A model generated the notes under the pieces. That model had not been told where the DNA came from, searched no databases, and saw only the letters and a program-made list of their open reading frames with translations. The position numbers were made by a program, and so were the translations under genes. A stretch of DNA of 43,955 nucleotides, from contig NZ_SNXI01000020.1 of the NCBI RefSeq assembly GCF_004362895.1, forward strand, positions 1 to 43,955, given 5' to 3'. Of the stretch, positions 8,643 to 18,674 are shown piece by piece. This DNA comes from Idiomarina aquatica (GTDB taxonomy: Bacteria; Pseudomonadota; Gammaproteobacteria; Enterobacterales; Alteromonadaceae). The first letter of the stretch is position 1. Every line of letters begins with the position of its first letter.

Positions 8643-9770
8643 CTAATATTTCAGGTCATCAGGTATGGGTAAGTCAGAAGCCGGTTTATTGGGCCGCTTA
8701 GCTTTACCTTTGCGGTGCATTTTTAACTGGTAAACATAGGCAAGCACCTGCGCTACAGCCACAAACAGCCCTTGCGGAATTTCCTGCTCGAGTTCTGTGG
8801 TGTGGTAAACAGAGCGCGCCAGCGCGGGTGATTGCACCAGCGGAATATCATATTCTAATGCAATTTCACGGATTTTCGCCGCCGTTTCGTCGGTTCCCTT
8901 AGCCAACAGTACCGGGGCTTTTCCGCCTTTATCGTCATATTTAATGGCTACCGCATAATGGGTCGGGTTGGTAACGACAACATCGGCTTTTGGCACTTCC
9001 TGCATCATGCGGCGATTGGCCATTTCCATTTGTAAACGACGGATACGGCCTTTGACTTCGGGGCTACCCTCGCTGTCTTTATGTTCGTCCTTGACCTCTT
9101 GCTTGGTCATTTTTAAGTCTTTTTGATGCTTCCAGAGCTGAAATGGTGCATCAATAACCACAATCAAAAAGATTGAGCAGCACATCAGCAAAAACATCCA
9201 TAGCAAGATATCCAACGCATTCGCCATCATATTGGGCATCTGACCCATGGATATTTGTAAAATGTTATCGTGCTGCCAGGCCAGCAATAAAAAGGCGCTA
9301 ACGGCAACTACCAAAAACTTGGCGATACCTTTTACCAGCTCCACCAACGCCTGCACACCAAACATGCGCTTAAAACCATTTAGCGGATTCATGCGCGAAA
9401 ATTTAGGTGCCATCGCCTTCCAGGCAAAATTAATCCCACCCAACCAGCTATTGCCGAAAAATGTAAAAACCGTAATGAACGCAAAAATAATCAGCACCGG
9501 CCAAATAATTTCGCCAAATGCGATAGCAAACGCCTCAAACATCTTGCTGGTATCAAACGCCTGCGCTCTATCCAGTACAAAAAATTGTTGAAATACCGAG
9601 CGCAGGCCATCAAATAAAGCGCCGCCAAACCACATAAAGGCAACCGCTGCGCTCACTAAAACAAACGCCGTTCCCATTTCTTTAGAACGGGCTACCTGGC
9701 CCTTTTCGCGGGCCTGCTGTTTTCGTTTCTCTGTGGGGTCTTCTGTGCGTTCCTGATCCGTTTCAGCCAC
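8643..9770 (-). CDS. flhB: Flagellar type III export switch protein FlhB
   Basis: Inner-membrane component of the flagellar export gate. Its cytoplasmic domain cleaves itself to switch substrate specificity from rod/hook to filament proteins. The 375-aa protein has a charged N-terminus, four membrane segments (about 35-210) and the cleavage motif N268-P269-T270-H271. It is the last gene of the fliE-flhB run, 11 bp after fliR. In Vibrio, Shewanella and Pseudomonas flhB is normally close to flhA, flhF and flhG, but here nadE follows instead. Confidence 0.96.
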   Translation of the reverse strand: MAETDQERTEDPTEKRKQQAREKGQVARSKEMGTAFVLVSAAVAFMWFGGALFDGLRSVFQQFFVLDRAQAFDTSKMFEAFAIAFGEIIWPVLIIFAFITVFTFFGNSWLGGINFAWKAMAPKFSRMNPLNGFKRMFGVQALVELVKGIAKFLVVAVSAFLLLAWQHDNILQISMGQMPNMMANALDILLWMFLLMCCSIFLIVVIDAPFQLWKHQKDLKMTKQEVKDEHKDSEGSPEVKGRIRRLQMEMANRRMMQEVPKADVVVTNPTHYAVAIKYDDKGGKAPVLLAKGTDETAAKIREIALEYDIPLVQSPALARSVYHTTELEQEIPQGLFVAVAQVLAYVYQLKMHRKGKAKRPNKPASDLPIPDDLKY

Positions 9771-9781
9771 TGCCTACCCCC

Positions 9782-10564
9782 TTAGCACTGGCTGCCAATC
9801 AGTTCACACATGGTCTGTACGACCCGAGCCCACTGATTTTCGAAATGATAAATAAAGCCGCCCAGAGTTAGCCACATAACCACCAGCCCACTAACCATAG
9901 TAATGGGGAAGCCAATGGCAAAAATATTCAGTTGCGGTGCCGCACGCGTCATTACACCAAAACTCAGGTTGATTAACAGTAGCGCGATTATTCCCGATAA
10001 CATGGCGGTTAATGCCGTGGAAAACATGTAACTGCCCCAGTCGGCGATCATTTTAAAAGCATCAGCATCTAAGCCACTAAAACCGACTGGAACGGAATCA
10101 AAACTAGCCACAACCATCTGAATCATCAGTAAATGGCCGTCCAGGGCTAAAAATATTAAACTTGCTAACATCAGGAAGAACTGCGCCACCACGGGAACTT
10201 GTTGGCCGTTAGAAGGATCGACCATTGAGGCAAAACCCAAACCAATTTGCATGGCGATAATTTGACCACCTAAGACAAAGGTTTGCAGGAATATAACCGA
10301 CAGTAAACCCAGGCCCACGCCAATCACTATTTGCTGTGCAGTCACCACAAAGCCGCCCACTGACATCATCTCGTAGGGCGTATTGATCTCGGGCAACGCC
10401 GGCGCTACGGCAAAAATAATAGCGAGCGACAACAAGGTTTTAATGCGTGGATTGATCAACGTGCCGGAAAACAGCGCCATACTCATCAGCATTGAAGAGA
10501 CGCGGGTTAGCGGCCATAGGTGTTGTTCCAGCCAGCCAATAACCGTTGCGGTTACCAGATCCAT
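9782..10564 (-). CDS. fliR: Flagellar export gate protein FliR
   Basis: Multi-pass membrane protein that forms the export gate with FliP and FliQ. The 260-aa product is almost entirely hydrophobic helices, of normal length. Its ATG shares a base with the fliQ stop codon (TAATG), indicating translational coupling. Identification rests on family resemblance and the invariant fliP-fliQ-fliR-flhB order. Confidence 0.95.
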   Translation of the reverse strand: MDLVTATVIGWLEQHLWPLTRVSSMLMSMALFSGTLINPRIKTLLSLAIIFAVAPALPEINTPYEMMSVGGFVVTAQQIVIGVGLGLLSVIFLQTFVLGGQIIAMQIGLGFASMVDPSNGQQVPVVAQFFLMLASLIFLALDGHLLMIQMVVASFDSVPVGFSGLDADAFKMIADWGSYMFSTALTAMLSGIIALLLINLSFGVMTRAAPQLNIFAIGFPITMVSGLVVMWLTLGGFIYHFENQWARVVQTMCELIGSQC

Positions 10565-10833
10565 TAGCCAACAACTTCAGGAATTCGGTTATACATTTCG
10601 ATGGTAAAATCCATTACCATCTCGGTTAAAAAGTGCCCGCCCAGACCAATCACAGCAAGCGTAACCAGCAAGCGTGGCAAAAAACTTAAAGTTTGTTCGT
10701 TAATTGATGTGGCGGCCTGGAATACGGCTACCACCAAGCCTACTAACAAGCCCGGCACAATGATAAAAGCAACCATTATGACAATGACTTTTAGCGCTTC
10801 AGAAAATACATCCAGGAACACTTCAGGACTCAT
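10564..10833 (-). CDS. fliQ: Flagellar export gate protein FliQ
   Basis: 89-aa protein with two hydrophobic helices joined by a short polar loop, the standard FliQ form. It joins FliP and FliR in the helical export-gate core. It starts 8 bp after fliP, and its stop overlaps the fliR start. Confidence 0.95.
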   Translation of the reverse strand: MSPEVFLDVFSEALKVIVIMVAFIIVPGLLVGLVVAVFQAATSINEQTLSFLPRLLVTLAVIGLGGHFLTEMVMDFTIEMYNRIPEVVG

Positions 10834-10841
10834 AAGCCCTC

Positions 10842-11588
10842 CTAAACCCCAAAGCTACCCGCGAGGGTGCTCATGGTTAAACTCCAGCCATCAACCAGTA
10901 CAAACAGCATTAATTTAAAGGGTAATGAGACAATCATGGGTGATAGCATCATCATACCCATCGCCATCAACACACTAGCCACTACCAAGTCGATAATTAA
11001 AAAGGGAATAAAAATCATAAACCCTATCTGGAACGCCGTTTTCAGCTCGGAGGTGATAAATGACGGAATCAAAATTGACATCGGAACATCATCAGGTTCA
11101 GCAATGTTCTCTTCGCCGGAGATATCGATAAAGGTTTCTAAATCGGTCAAACGAGTTTGCGACAGCATAAACGCTTTCACCGGCGCCTTAGCTCTATCCA
11201 GCGCTTCCATTGAGGTCACTTGCTCATCAAGATAGGGCTGCAAAGCCTTATCATTTATCTCGTTTAACACCGGGCTCATGATAAAAAAGGTCAAAAACAA
11301 CGAAATACCGATTAAGATCTGGTTTGACGGTGATTGCTGCAAACCAATCGCCTGCCTCAGTATCGCTAGCACCACGATAATCCGGGTAAACGAGGTCATC
11401 ATGATGACCATCGCCGGGATAAAGGTCAGCGCCGTCATGATGGCAAGGATTTGCAGTGTTACCGAGTACTCCTCGGAGCCATCAGGGTTGGTCTTTACCG
11501 TAACTGCACTAATATCCTGAATTGCAAAGGCGCTATCAGGAACCAACAGCAATAAGCCAACTAACAGCAGTATAAGTCCCCGGTTCAT
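10842..11588 (-). CDS. fliP: Flagellar export gate protein FliP
   Basis: Core export-gate component; five copies assemble with FliQ and FliR. The 248-aa precursor starts with a cleavable signal peptide (hydrophobic stretch followed by DSAFA at about residues 18-22), which is typical of FliP. The family segments [10 protein letters not shown] and [11 protein letters not shown] are intact. Its ATG overlaps the fliO stop by 4 bp. Confidence 0.96.
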   Translation of the reverse strand: MNRGLILLLVGLLLLVPDSAFAIQDISAVTVKTNPDGSEEYSVTLQILAIMTALTFIPAMVIMMTSFTRIIVVLAILRQAIGLQQSPSNQILIGISLFLTFFIMSPVLNEINDKALQPYLDEQVTSMEALDRAKAPVKAFMLSQTRLTDLETFIDISGEENIAEPDDVPMSILIPSFITSELKTAFQIGFMIFIPFLIIDLVVASVLMAMGMMMLSPMIVSLPFKLMLFVLVDGWSLTMSTLAGSFGV

Positions 11589-11962
11589 GGTTTTTGTTGT
11601 CCTTTTAATTCGACCGAGTCAGGAAGCTCCTTCAAACACTCAATGCGTTCTGCAGTAACTCCCAATAACAGCTTTTTGCCCGCAACTTCGACAATCATTA
11701 AACGCTCTTTGGTACCCAGCGACATTGCGCTTAGCACTTTCATGTCGGCATTGCTTTGTATTCTTAAGTTAAACCGTTTCGCGATCATTGCCAAGCCAAC
11801 GATAACCGCTAAAACGACAATAAGCGCCAATAACATGGCGCCTATGTCGGCTCCGCCAATTGGCGAACTTGTTTCGGTCTGCTGCGCGGCCGCACTAAAG
11901 CTGAGCAGCCCCAGCACCGCGCTAACGCAGCTTGCGTATACGCTCGATTTGGCTAATAACAT
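11585..11962 (-). CDS. fliO: Flagellar export-gate assembly protein FliO
   Basis: Small bitopic membrane protein that helps FliP assemble. The 125-aa product has a hydrophobic N-terminal segment resembling a signal peptide (AAA-Q near 27), a strong membrane helix (about 42-62) and a short cytoplasmic domain with the KERLMIVEV segment seen in FliO. The ATG start overlaps the end of fliN by 41 bp, which is long. A GTG at about 11917, just after the fliN stop, is an alternative start, but neither has a convincing ribosome site. Confidence 0.88.
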   Translation of the reverse strand: MLLAKSSVYASCVSAVLGLLSFSAAAQQTETSSPIGGADIGAMLLALIVVLAVIVGLAMIAKRFNLRIQSNADMKVLSAMSLGTKERLMIVEVAGKKLLLGVTAERIECLKELPDSVELKGQQKP

Positions 11963-12365
11963 CAGTTAAGCGAATCCCAAATTTATCATTAACAACGACC
12001 ACTTCGCCATGCGCTATCAGCGTTCCATTAACTAACACGTCCAACGGTTCACCGGCAACACGTTCAAGCTCAACCACCGAGCCCTGATTCAGCTGCAACA
12101 AGTTACGAATGCTTATCTGGCTGCGGCCAACTTCCATCGAAATGGTGACCGGAATATCCAGTATCGCATCAAGTTTGCGCTTGTCGTCATCACTGACATC
12201 GGTGTCTTCATTTAACTCTTCAAGCTCGGCTGTCTGCACGCCTTCCATACCCGAGTGACTTGCGCCTTGGCTTTTTGACTCACCTTCTGACTCACCGTCT
12301 TCGGCAGCGGCCTGCTCAGCCATTGCTGCTTCCCAGTCGTCCATATCTTTATCATCATTACTCAT
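11922..12365 (-). CDS. fliN: Flagellar motor switch protein FliN
   Basis: C-ring component that works with FliM and FliG and helps dock FliH-FliI. The 147-aa protein has an acidic, low-complexity N-terminal region (1-60). It is followed by the SpoA/FliN domain with ILDIPVTISMEVGRS and the conserved [17 protein letters not shown]. The ATG at 12365 follows fliM by 42 bp. Confidence 0.95.
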   Translation of the reverse strand: MSNDDKDMDDWEAAMAEQAAAEDGESEGESKSQGASHSGMEGVQTAELEELNEDTDVSDDDKRKLDAILDIPVTISMEVGRSQISIRNLLQLNQGSVVELERVAGEPLDVLVNGTLIAHGEVVVVNDKFGIRLTDVISQIERIRKLR

Positions 12366-12407
12366 TTGGTAACCTCATTCATCAGCGCAAGCTGTTACAA
12401 ATACAAT

Positions 12408-13472
12408 TTACAGGTCAATGTCTTCTTCTAGCTGGCGTAGCTCTGCATCGCCGCCAATACGACGTCCACCGCGAGTTAACATATGGATATCTGATTTAAC
12501 CGTTTCCGGACGTTTAATTTTGTCGGTAATTTTCAGCGCGACATTCTCGCGCGAGCGACCCAGCTTGGCATGGAACGTCGGCAAATCTTCGATCAATACG
12601 GTTAAATTATCCGGTACTTCTAAAGGAATAATATCACCGGCTTGCAAGTCCATAACCTCGCGCAGCGACAAATCAAGATTGGCCAGCTTAGCAATCATTT
12701 CTACCGGCACATCCATAATTTCATCCCGCAACGCTTTACTCCAGCGCATGTCGGTGTCTTCTTTATCCGACTGCACACCGGCGTCCAGCAACTCTCTAAT
12801 CGGCTCCAGCATCGAGTATGGCAGCGCAATATGAAAATCACCGCCACCGCCGTCAAGCTCGATATGGAACGAACTAATGACGATCACCTCAGTCGGCGAC
12901 ACGATGTTTGCCATAGCCGGGTTAACTTCTGAGTCAAGATACTCAAAGCCAACATCCATCACCGGCGCCCAAGCTTCTTTATAATCTTCAAATATGAGCT
13001 TGAGTAGCATCTGAATAATACGACGCTCCGTCGGCGTAAATTCACGCCCTTCGATTTTTGCGTGATAACGCCCGTCGCCACCAAAAAAGTTATCCACCAA
13101 AATAAAAACCAGGCGGGCTTCCATGGTAATCAAAGCTGTACCTTTTAGCGGTCTGAAACGCACCATATTTAAACTGGTTGGTACAAAAAGCGTATGCACG
13201 TATTCGCCAAACTTCAGCATTTGAACGCCGTTTATCGACACCTCGGCGGTGCGGCGCATCATGTTAAATAAACTAACGCGCATGTGTCGTGCAAAACGCT
13301 CATTGACAATTTCCAGCGTCGGCATGCGCCCACGCACAATACGGTCCTGTGACGAGAAGTCGTAGTCGAGCGCCTCAGAGGCGCTCGCGGAGGATTCCGT
13401 ATCCTCTTCCTCTACGTCATCAACGCCGTGCAGTAGCGCATCAATTTCGTCTTGTGATAATAAATCGCTCAC
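12408..13472 (-). CDS. fliM: Flagellar motor switch protein FliM
   Basis: C-ring protein that receives phospho-CheY and transmits the switching signal to FliG. The 354-aa product begins with the CheY-binding peptide LLSQDEIDALL. A CheC-like middle domain follows (about 45-230, including GGDGRYH), and then a C-terminal SpoA domain. The length is slightly above the E. coli protein (334 aa) because of an acidic linker after the CheY-binding segment. It lies 16 bp downstream of fliL. Confidence 0.96.
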   Translation of the reverse strand: MSDLLSQDEIDALLHGVDDVEEEDTESSASASEALDYDFSSQDRIVRGRMPTLEIVNERFARHMRVSLFNMMRRTAEVSINGVQMLKFGEYVHTLFVPTSLNMVRFRPLKGTALITMEARLVFILVDNFFGGDGRYHAKIEGREFTPTERRIIQMLLKLIFEDYKEAWAPVMDVGFEYLDSEVNPAMANIVSPTEVIVISSFHIELDGGGGDFHIALPYSMLEPIRELLDAGVQSDKEDTDMRWSKALRDEIMDVPVEMIAKLANLDLSLREVMDLQAGDIIPLEVPDNLTVLIEDLPTFHAKLGRSRENVALKITDKIKRPETVKSDIHMLTRGGRRIGGDAELRQLEEDIDL

Positions 13473-13488
13473 AATCTAATTCGCTCTG

Positions 13489-14028
13489 TTATTGCATGAC
13501 CATGCTGGTGAATAACACTTGCTCTACGAGTCCTTTACCGGCCACTTTGGTTAATGCCGATTGCAACTCCCTTAAAGCAAGTTCGCGTAATTTCTCTTTG
13601 CCATTAGCAGTTTTTAGCTCTTCAGCTGTAGACGAGCTAAATACCTGGTGCAGGGTGCCTTCGATTAAAGGAATATGGCGTTTAGTCAATTCTTCGTTGT
13701 CTTCGCCTCGCACCATTAACTGTACTTTTATCTGCACCGTACGCTCGCGGGCGTCACCCGGTACAATAAAAACAAACGGCCGGGGCATGCCTACATATAA
13801 TGCGTTTCCAACCTGAGGCGCCTCGCTTGTATCAGCCTCTACCACGTTGCTACTATTGCTACTGTCAGTCGCTTTTGCGGTAGTATACCCGTCACCGGTA
13901 AACAGCCACACAACAACGGCAATAATGATGATTACGCCCGCACCCAGGCCACCAAACAACAGCAGCTTTTTCTTTTTAGCGCCACCGTCGGCTTGCTGTT
14001 CCTGCTGTTCTTCGTTTTCGTCTGCCAT
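13489..14028 (-). CDS. fliL: Flagellar basal body-associated protein FliL
   Basis: Single-pass inner-membrane protein that surrounds the stator units near the motor. With the chosen start it is 179 aa: a short charged cytoplasmic tail, one membrane helix at about 25-45, and a periplasmic FliL domain. The frame opens at 14046, but ATG 14028 is preferred because GAGGAAAA lies 4-11 nt upstream and the next residues (ADENEEQ) begin a typical FliL tail. It is the gene before fliM, as in most gammaproteobacteria. Confidence 0.93.
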   Translation of the reverse strand: MADENEEQQEQQADGGAKKKKLLLFGGLGAGVIIIIAVVVWLFTGDGYTTAKATDSSNSSNVVEADTSEAPQVGNALYVGMPRPFVFIVPGDARERTVQIKVQLMVRGEDNEELTKRHIPLIEGTLHQVFSSSTAEELKTANGKEKLRELALRELQSALTKVAGKGLVEQVLFTSMVMQ

Positions 14029-14117
14029 AAGTTTTCCTCTATGCAACCATACACAATACGGTTAATGGTTGTTGATATCGTCACACTATATCGCGATTGT
14101 AACCGTCATTGCAGTGC

Positions 14118-16001
14118 TTAAACATAGAAATCCACACCACCGGCTGCCAGTGGTCGTCCTTCGTTTAATAAAATCTCGTGTTCACCGGGCTGTTCAACCG
14201 ATGCTTCTGAACGACTACCGCCACCTTGCTGCTGTTCAGCGTCGCCCGCCATTTGCTGTTGCTGCTCCTGAACATCGGTGTCAGCCAACGCAACGCCCTG
14301 TTGTTCCAGCATTTCTCTTAACCGTGGCAGGGCTTGTTCTACTGCATCACGTGCCTGCGCTGATTGCACCTGAAACTGCACGGTGGCTTGTTCCGCGTTC
14401 ATATTAATGCGCACGTTCAGTTGACCTAACTCAGGCGGATCCAGGCGAATATCAGCACGTTGAATATTCTTGCTCAACATGATGTTAATACGTTCCTGCA
14501 ATTTCTGTGAAGCTTCCGACTGCTGCGGATCTAACGGTTTCTGCACGGCCTGCATCGTACTTTGTAGTGTTGATGATAGCTCAGATGCTTTTACCGTTCC
14601 GCTTTGCGTAGACACCGACGCTGTTTGTTGGTTAATAAGGTTTTCACTAAAACTGGTCGCTGTGTCCGATGCGGTTACCGGCGCAGCTTTGGTTGCCCCT
14701 TCCAACAGCTGAGCCACACTCGCGCCATCTTGCTGCGTCGCTGATGGCTTAACTTTACTACCCAACTCAGCCAGTCCGCTTAGTTCGTCGCGTGGCTTTG
14801 TTTTACCGTCCGCGTCAGTAGCAGCGTTAGCCACTTTCTGCTCCGTCGTTTCGATTTCTGTTGCACTCAGGATCGGTCGACGTTGACCATCACTACTTTT
14901 CTCCTGCCGTGACAACGCCTCCGCAAATCGTTCAGCATTGGCCTGTCTATCTGTAACCTGGCGCTGCTCACTGAGCGCAGCTGCCTCAGCTACACGCGCA
15001 CGACTAGTCGTTTCGCGTTGGCCATCGGCCAGCAGTTTTTGTAAATCCTGTACCCACTGTAATGATTTGAGCTCTTGTGACGCTTGTTGCTGACCTTCCG
15101 CGGCTACCGCTAACTTAGTTTCCGCCGCAGTTAACCATTGTTGTAACTGTTGTTTTTGCTGTTGATCCAGCTCTTTAGCAGCGCTCACTTTTTGTTGCAG
15201 TAACTGCAATATATTGCCGGACTCACCCTCATCACTAACCTGATTGTTTTGCGACTGCGCAGTCTGTTGCAGCTGCTGTAATTGATCACGCAGCCACTGC
15301 TGCGCCTCGTTGTCTAACGGTGCGATAGCGGTATCCGCTTGTTTTTGCTGTGTTGACTGTATAGCCAACTCCGCCAATTCGCTGACACTCTGCAGTTTTT
15401 GCAGCAACGCGTACTGTTCGTCTGATGCTGCAGTAAGCGCGTCAGTGTCTAAGGCCATTAAAGCTTCTTTCTCGCTTTCTGATAAGCCGTTACTGAGCTC
15501 CTCGGCAAGGTTTTGCCGCTGTTCGTCCGTTAATTTATTGGTACCTAACTTAGCGATAATATCCGATAGTTTGCTGATAGCCGCATCGCTGTCTGATTCA
15601 TTTTCAGTGTTAGTACCGGGCATCAGCTCGATATCGGTTGAGCCATCCGCCACCGTGATTGATTCAAGCTCAGCGTCGCTCTCTGCATCAGCTTCTGTTT
15701 TGCCTGGCTGCAACAATGCCCGCATTTCTTCAAGCATCTCCAGCATAGGGCTTTCAACAGGCTCACCAACCACCTCGTCATCAAGGGCAATTCTTTGCAT
15801 ACGCTGTTCGCTTTGCTCACCTTTTGCCTTGGTCGTAGTCGCAGCAATTTCCTTTTGAACGGCGTCCAGCCCTGCTAACAGGGCACGTGAAAATTCTGTC
15901 GAGCCTTCTTTAGCTGCCGATTGCCCCGATGAAAGCGAGACTTCATCAGCAAGCTTAGTAAAGAGTTCTGATTGTCCATTAAGTGATAACAGTTGTTGCA
16001 T
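14118..16001 (-). CDS. fliK: Flagellar hook-length control protein FliK
   Basis: Secreted molecular ruler that measures the hook and triggers the FlhB specificity switch. The 627-aa product is longer than E. coli FliK (375 aa). It has a low-complexity N-terminal and central part rich in Gln, Ala and Ser (about 200-500). The conserved Flg_hook domain near the C-terminus carries RADIRLDPPELGQLNVRI. A polar tail ends in GGVDFYV. FliK length varies widely between species, so the long ruler may reflect hook length or simply relaxed sequence. The fliK-fliL gap is 89 bp and holds nothing I can identify. Confidence 0.92.
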   Translation of the reverse strand: MQQLLSLNGQSELFTKLADEVSLSSGQSAAKEGSTEFSRALLAGLDAVQKEIAATTTKAKGEQSEQRMQRIALDDEVVGEPVESPMLEMLEEMRALLQPGKTEADAESDAELESITVADGSTDIELMPGTNTENESDSDAAISKLSDIIAKLGTNKLTDEQRQNLAEELSNGLSESEKEALMALDTDALTAASDEQYALLQKLQSVSELAELAIQSTQQKQADTAIAPLDNEAQQWLRDQLQQLQQTAQSQNNQVSDEGESGNILQLLQQKVSAAKELDQQQKQQLQQWLTAAETKLAVAAEGQQQASQELKSLQWVQDLQKLLADGQRETTSRARVAEAAALSEQRQVTDRQANAERFAEALSRQEKSSDGQRRPILSATEIETTEQKVANAATDADGKTKPRDELSGLAELGSKVKPSATQQDGASVAQLLEGATKAAPVTASDTATSFSENLINQQTASVSTQSGTVKASELSSTLQSTMQAVQKPLDPQQSEASQKLQERINIMLSKNIQRADIRLDPPELGQLNVRINMNAEQATVQFQVQSAQARDAVEQALPRLREMLEQQGVALADTDVQEQQQQMAGDAEQQQGGGSRSEASVEQPGEHEILLNEGRPLAAGGVDFYV

Positions 16002-16080
16002 GACGCCGTCTCTTTTTACAAGGTTAAATGATGACTCAGTGGTTTAAAGCAAGCAATTGCTGTGCCAACTATTCCATCAT

Positions 16081-16551
16081 TTACGGTGAACTTAACTTCC
16101 GTGCTCGTCTTTTTGCTTCACGGATAAAACGCTGACTGGAAAAGTCATCCAGATTTTTTTGCTCTTTTCTTGCTCTAGCCGTAGCTTCACGTTTTTGCTG
16201 TTCGGTAATCAAGTGTTGGATCGACTCTTTTTTACGGCGTTGTGCTAACCATTGTTGCTTACGCTGGTCGGCTACCTTTTGCAGCCTGATGACCGAGTGA
16301 TGGAGTTGCTCAACACCCTCATCAAGCTTGCCAACAAAAGCGTGGTACTGTCCGAATTGCTGCGAAACAATGCCTTGGTTACCCCGCTGTTGCAGTTGGG
16401 TCAAGTAGTCCAGCCGATATTGTGACAACCCTTCCAAACGCATTTTTTCGTCATTAACCTGTTGCTGTACCTGCGCATAGTTACCAGCGGCTTCGTCTTC
16501 ACGACGTTGTTCCAGTTCCAGCAACATGTGCATTTGCTTCAAATCAGCCAT
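16081..16551 (-). CDS. fliJ: Flagellar export chaperone/stalk protein FliJ
   Basis: Small coiled-coil protein that sits in the centre of the FliI ATPase ring, links it to FlhA and recycles chaperones. The 156-aa product is almost continuous charged, Gln-rich helix with no hydrophobic segment, as expected. Identification rests on length, coiled-coil character and position 11 bp after fliI. A 79-bp gap follows before fliK. Confidence 0.9.
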   Translation of the reverse strand: MADLKQMHMLLELEQRREDEAAGNYAQVQQQVNDEKMRLEGLSQYRLDYLTQLQQRGNQGIVSQQFGQYHAFVGKLDEGVEQLHHSVIRLQKVADQRKQQWLAQRRKKESIQHLITEQQKREATARARKEQKNLDDFSSQRFIREAKRRARKLSSP

Positions 16552-16562
16552 GGTAATTCCTG

Positions 16563-17894
16563 TTAACGTTGCTGCGGGTTAATCACTTGTTGCAGTAACA
16601 GCAAGCTTTCGTCATAGCTAACCACCTGCCGCATCGGTTGCTGCAAAAATTTTTCGACTCGTGGTTGCATCGCAATGGCCTGATCAATAGCAGGATCTGA
16701 GCCCTCACTGTAAGCGCCAATCGCAATGAGGTCGCGGTTGCGACGGAAGTTGGAGTACCATTTTCTAACCTGAACTGCTTGCTTCATATGCTCATCGGAT
16801 ACCACTTGCGGCATAACCCGACTAATCGAGGCCTCAATATCAATGGCCGGATAATGACCCGAGTCAGCAAGTTCACGACTTAACACAATGTGACCATCCA
16901 AAATAGCCCGCGACGAGTCCGCAATAGGATCCTGAAGATCATCACCCTCGGTTAACACCGTATAAAAGGCGGTAACTGAGCCTTGTCCGTCGCCCCCGTT
17001 ACCAGCCCGCTCAACCAGCGCCGGTAATTTGGCGAATACTGAAGGTGGGTAACCCTTAGTTGCCGGTGGCTCGCCAACTGCCAATGCTATCTCACGCTGT
17101 GCCATGGCATAGCGTGTTAACGAATCCATTAACAGCAACACGTTAAGACCCTGGTCACGAAAATACTCGGCTATTTCTGCTGCTGTTTCGCAGCCACGTA
17201 AGCGAATTAACGGTGACTGATCAGCGGGCGCGGCAACGACCACTGACTTCTCCAAACCCTCTTCGCCAAGAATTTCCTGAATAAATTCTTTGACCTCGCG
17301 GCCCCGCTCACCAATCAGGCCGACGACAATAACGTCTGCATCGGTACCCCTTGTCATCATCCCTAACAACACACTTTTACCCACACCACTACCGGCAAAT
17401 AATCCCATCCGCTGTCCTTGTCCAACCGTCAAGCAAGCATTGATTGCGGTAACCCCCACATCCAATGGTTGTTTAACAGGACGTCTGTTTAAGGGGTTAA
17501 CTCGTTGACTTCGATAGCGTTGTTGTTGATCAGCATGGATCGGACCACGATCATCCAATGGGTTACCCCGGGCATCAATAACGCGCCCCAATAACTCCAT
17601 GCCAAAGGGAATAGCTGTTTTAGCCGACCGCGGTTTTACTCTTGCGCCCGGTACTACACCGTCAGCATCCTGAGTCGGCATCAAATAGCTGATATTGTTC
17701 TCGAAACCAACCACTTCTGCTTCGATATCACCATTGGCTGACTCGACCGAACAACTGGAGCCAATGGGAGCACGCACACCAACAGCTTCGAACATCAGCC
17801 CGACCACACGCGTTAAGTAGCCGGAGACCAACACCTGCGGTTTGTGGATACGTTTACGTGCTTTTTTTAATCCTGCAATGATGGGTTCAGACAT
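16563..17894 (-). CDS. fliI: Flagellum-specific export ATPase FliI
   Basis: Rotary-type ATPase related to F1-beta that powers unfolding and entry of export substrates. The 443-aa protein has an N-terminal beta-barrel domain and the catalytic domain with Walker [12 protein letters not shown] at 164-174. The GERGREV motif is near 196, and the Walker B segment [11 protein letters not shown] is intact. It lies 2 bp downstream of fliH. Confidence 0.97.
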   Translation of the reverse strand: MSEPIIAGLKKARKRIHKPQVLVSGYLTRVVGLMFEAVGVRAPIGSSCSVESANGDIEAEVVGFENNISYLMPTQDADGVVPGARVKPRSAKTAIPFGMELLGRVIDARGNPLDDRGPIHADQQQRYRSQRVNPLNRRPVKQPLDVGVTAINACLTVGQGQRMGLFAGSGVGKSVLLGMMTRGTDADVIVVGLIGERGREVKEFIQEILGEEGLEKSVVVAAPADQSPLIRLRGCETAAEIAEYFRDQGLNVLLLMDSLTRYAMAQREIALAVGEPPATKGYPPSVFAKLPALVERAGNGGDGQGSVTAFYTVLTEGDDLQDPIADSSRAILDGHIVLSRELADSGHYPAIDIEASISRVMPQVVSDEHMKQAVQVRKWYSNFRRNRDLIAIGAYSEGSDPAIDQAIAMQPRVEKFLQQPMRQVVSYDESLLLLQQVINPQQR

Positions 17895-17896
17895 GG

Positions 17897-18643
17897 TTAG
17901 CCTTTTAGCTTCTCGAACACACTGTTAATGCGGCTTGCCAAGGTATGGTCTACCGTAGAGCTTTCGGTTGTAACACGACACCCACCACGCTCAAGTAAAT
18001 CATCTTTACTCAATAACCAGCCATGTTGTTTAAGATCGTCCTCGGAATACAACTGCTGGATTAGCTCAAGATCATCAGAGTTTAAATGAATAACAACCTT
18101 TTGATCGGTCACCGGCAACACTTCGAGCGCCTCGCGAACGGCTTGTTGCACAATTTCGGGCTGGTGATAGGGCGCATCTAGACAAATTGCGCGGGTAAGC
18201 TCCATCACCATCTCGATCAATTCATTTTGTACATCAGTCGTCAGTTTACGATCCGGATAGCTCAGGCTGTCGAGCACATTATTCAATGCAACTGCCTGCG
18301 TTTCCATTTTTGCTTTGCCGTCAGCCAAACCTTGTTCGAAGCCTTTGCCAAAGCCCTCTTCCTGACCTGATTTAATACCTTCTTCGTGGCCAGCCTCTTT
18401 ACCTTCTGCGTGGCCCTGGTTATAACCTTCTTTAAAGCCCTCTTCGCGAGCAGCAGCACGAATTTCTTCAAGCTCTTCTGCCGTCAGCGGTTGCAATTCC
18501 TGCTCTTCTTCATCAGCTTCCGGCGGCTCGTATTGCCAACGTCTGGGCTTATTCAGCGCGTTAGTCTTCTCGCCTTGCAGAAACTCCTCCGAGGTAATAT
18601 CCGGAAACTGCCACTTTTCTGTCGAGCCCTGACCGTCACTCAT
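17897..18643 (-). CDS. fliH: Flagellar assembly protein FliH (export ATPase regulator)
   Basis: Dimeric stator-like protein that binds FliI and anchors it to the C-ring through FliN. The 248-aa protein has an acidic N-terminal third, a remarkable glycine ladder with Gly at every fourth residue from 69 to 109 (eleven glycines, GxxxG repeats), and a C-terminal FliI-binding domain. GxxxG repeats are a known hallmark of FliH and are thought to pack helices of the dimer. This ladder is unbroken and in perfect register. The next gene, fliI, starts 2 bp later. Confidence 0.95.
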   Translation of the reverse strand: MSDGQGSTEKWQFPDITSEEFLQGEKTNALNKPRRWQYEPPEADEEEQELQPLTAEELEEIRAAAREEGFKEGYNQGHAEGKEAGHEEGIKSGQEEGFGKGFEQGLADGKAKMETQAVALNNVLDSLSYPDRKLTTDVQNELIEMVMELTRAICLDAPYHQPEIVQQAVREALEVLPVTDQKVVIHLNSDDLELIQQLYSEDDLKQHGWLLSKDDLLERGGCRVTTESSTVDHTLASRINSVFEKLKG

Positions 18644-18674
18644 AGTGTTTCGTTACCTCAGTTATAGGTCTTGT

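Noticed and set aside
15310-15858. 182-aa Ser/Cys-rich open frame opposite fliK
   Set aside because: It mirrors the Gln/Ala/Ser codon repeats of fliK on the other strand and has no protein-like features beyond that bias.
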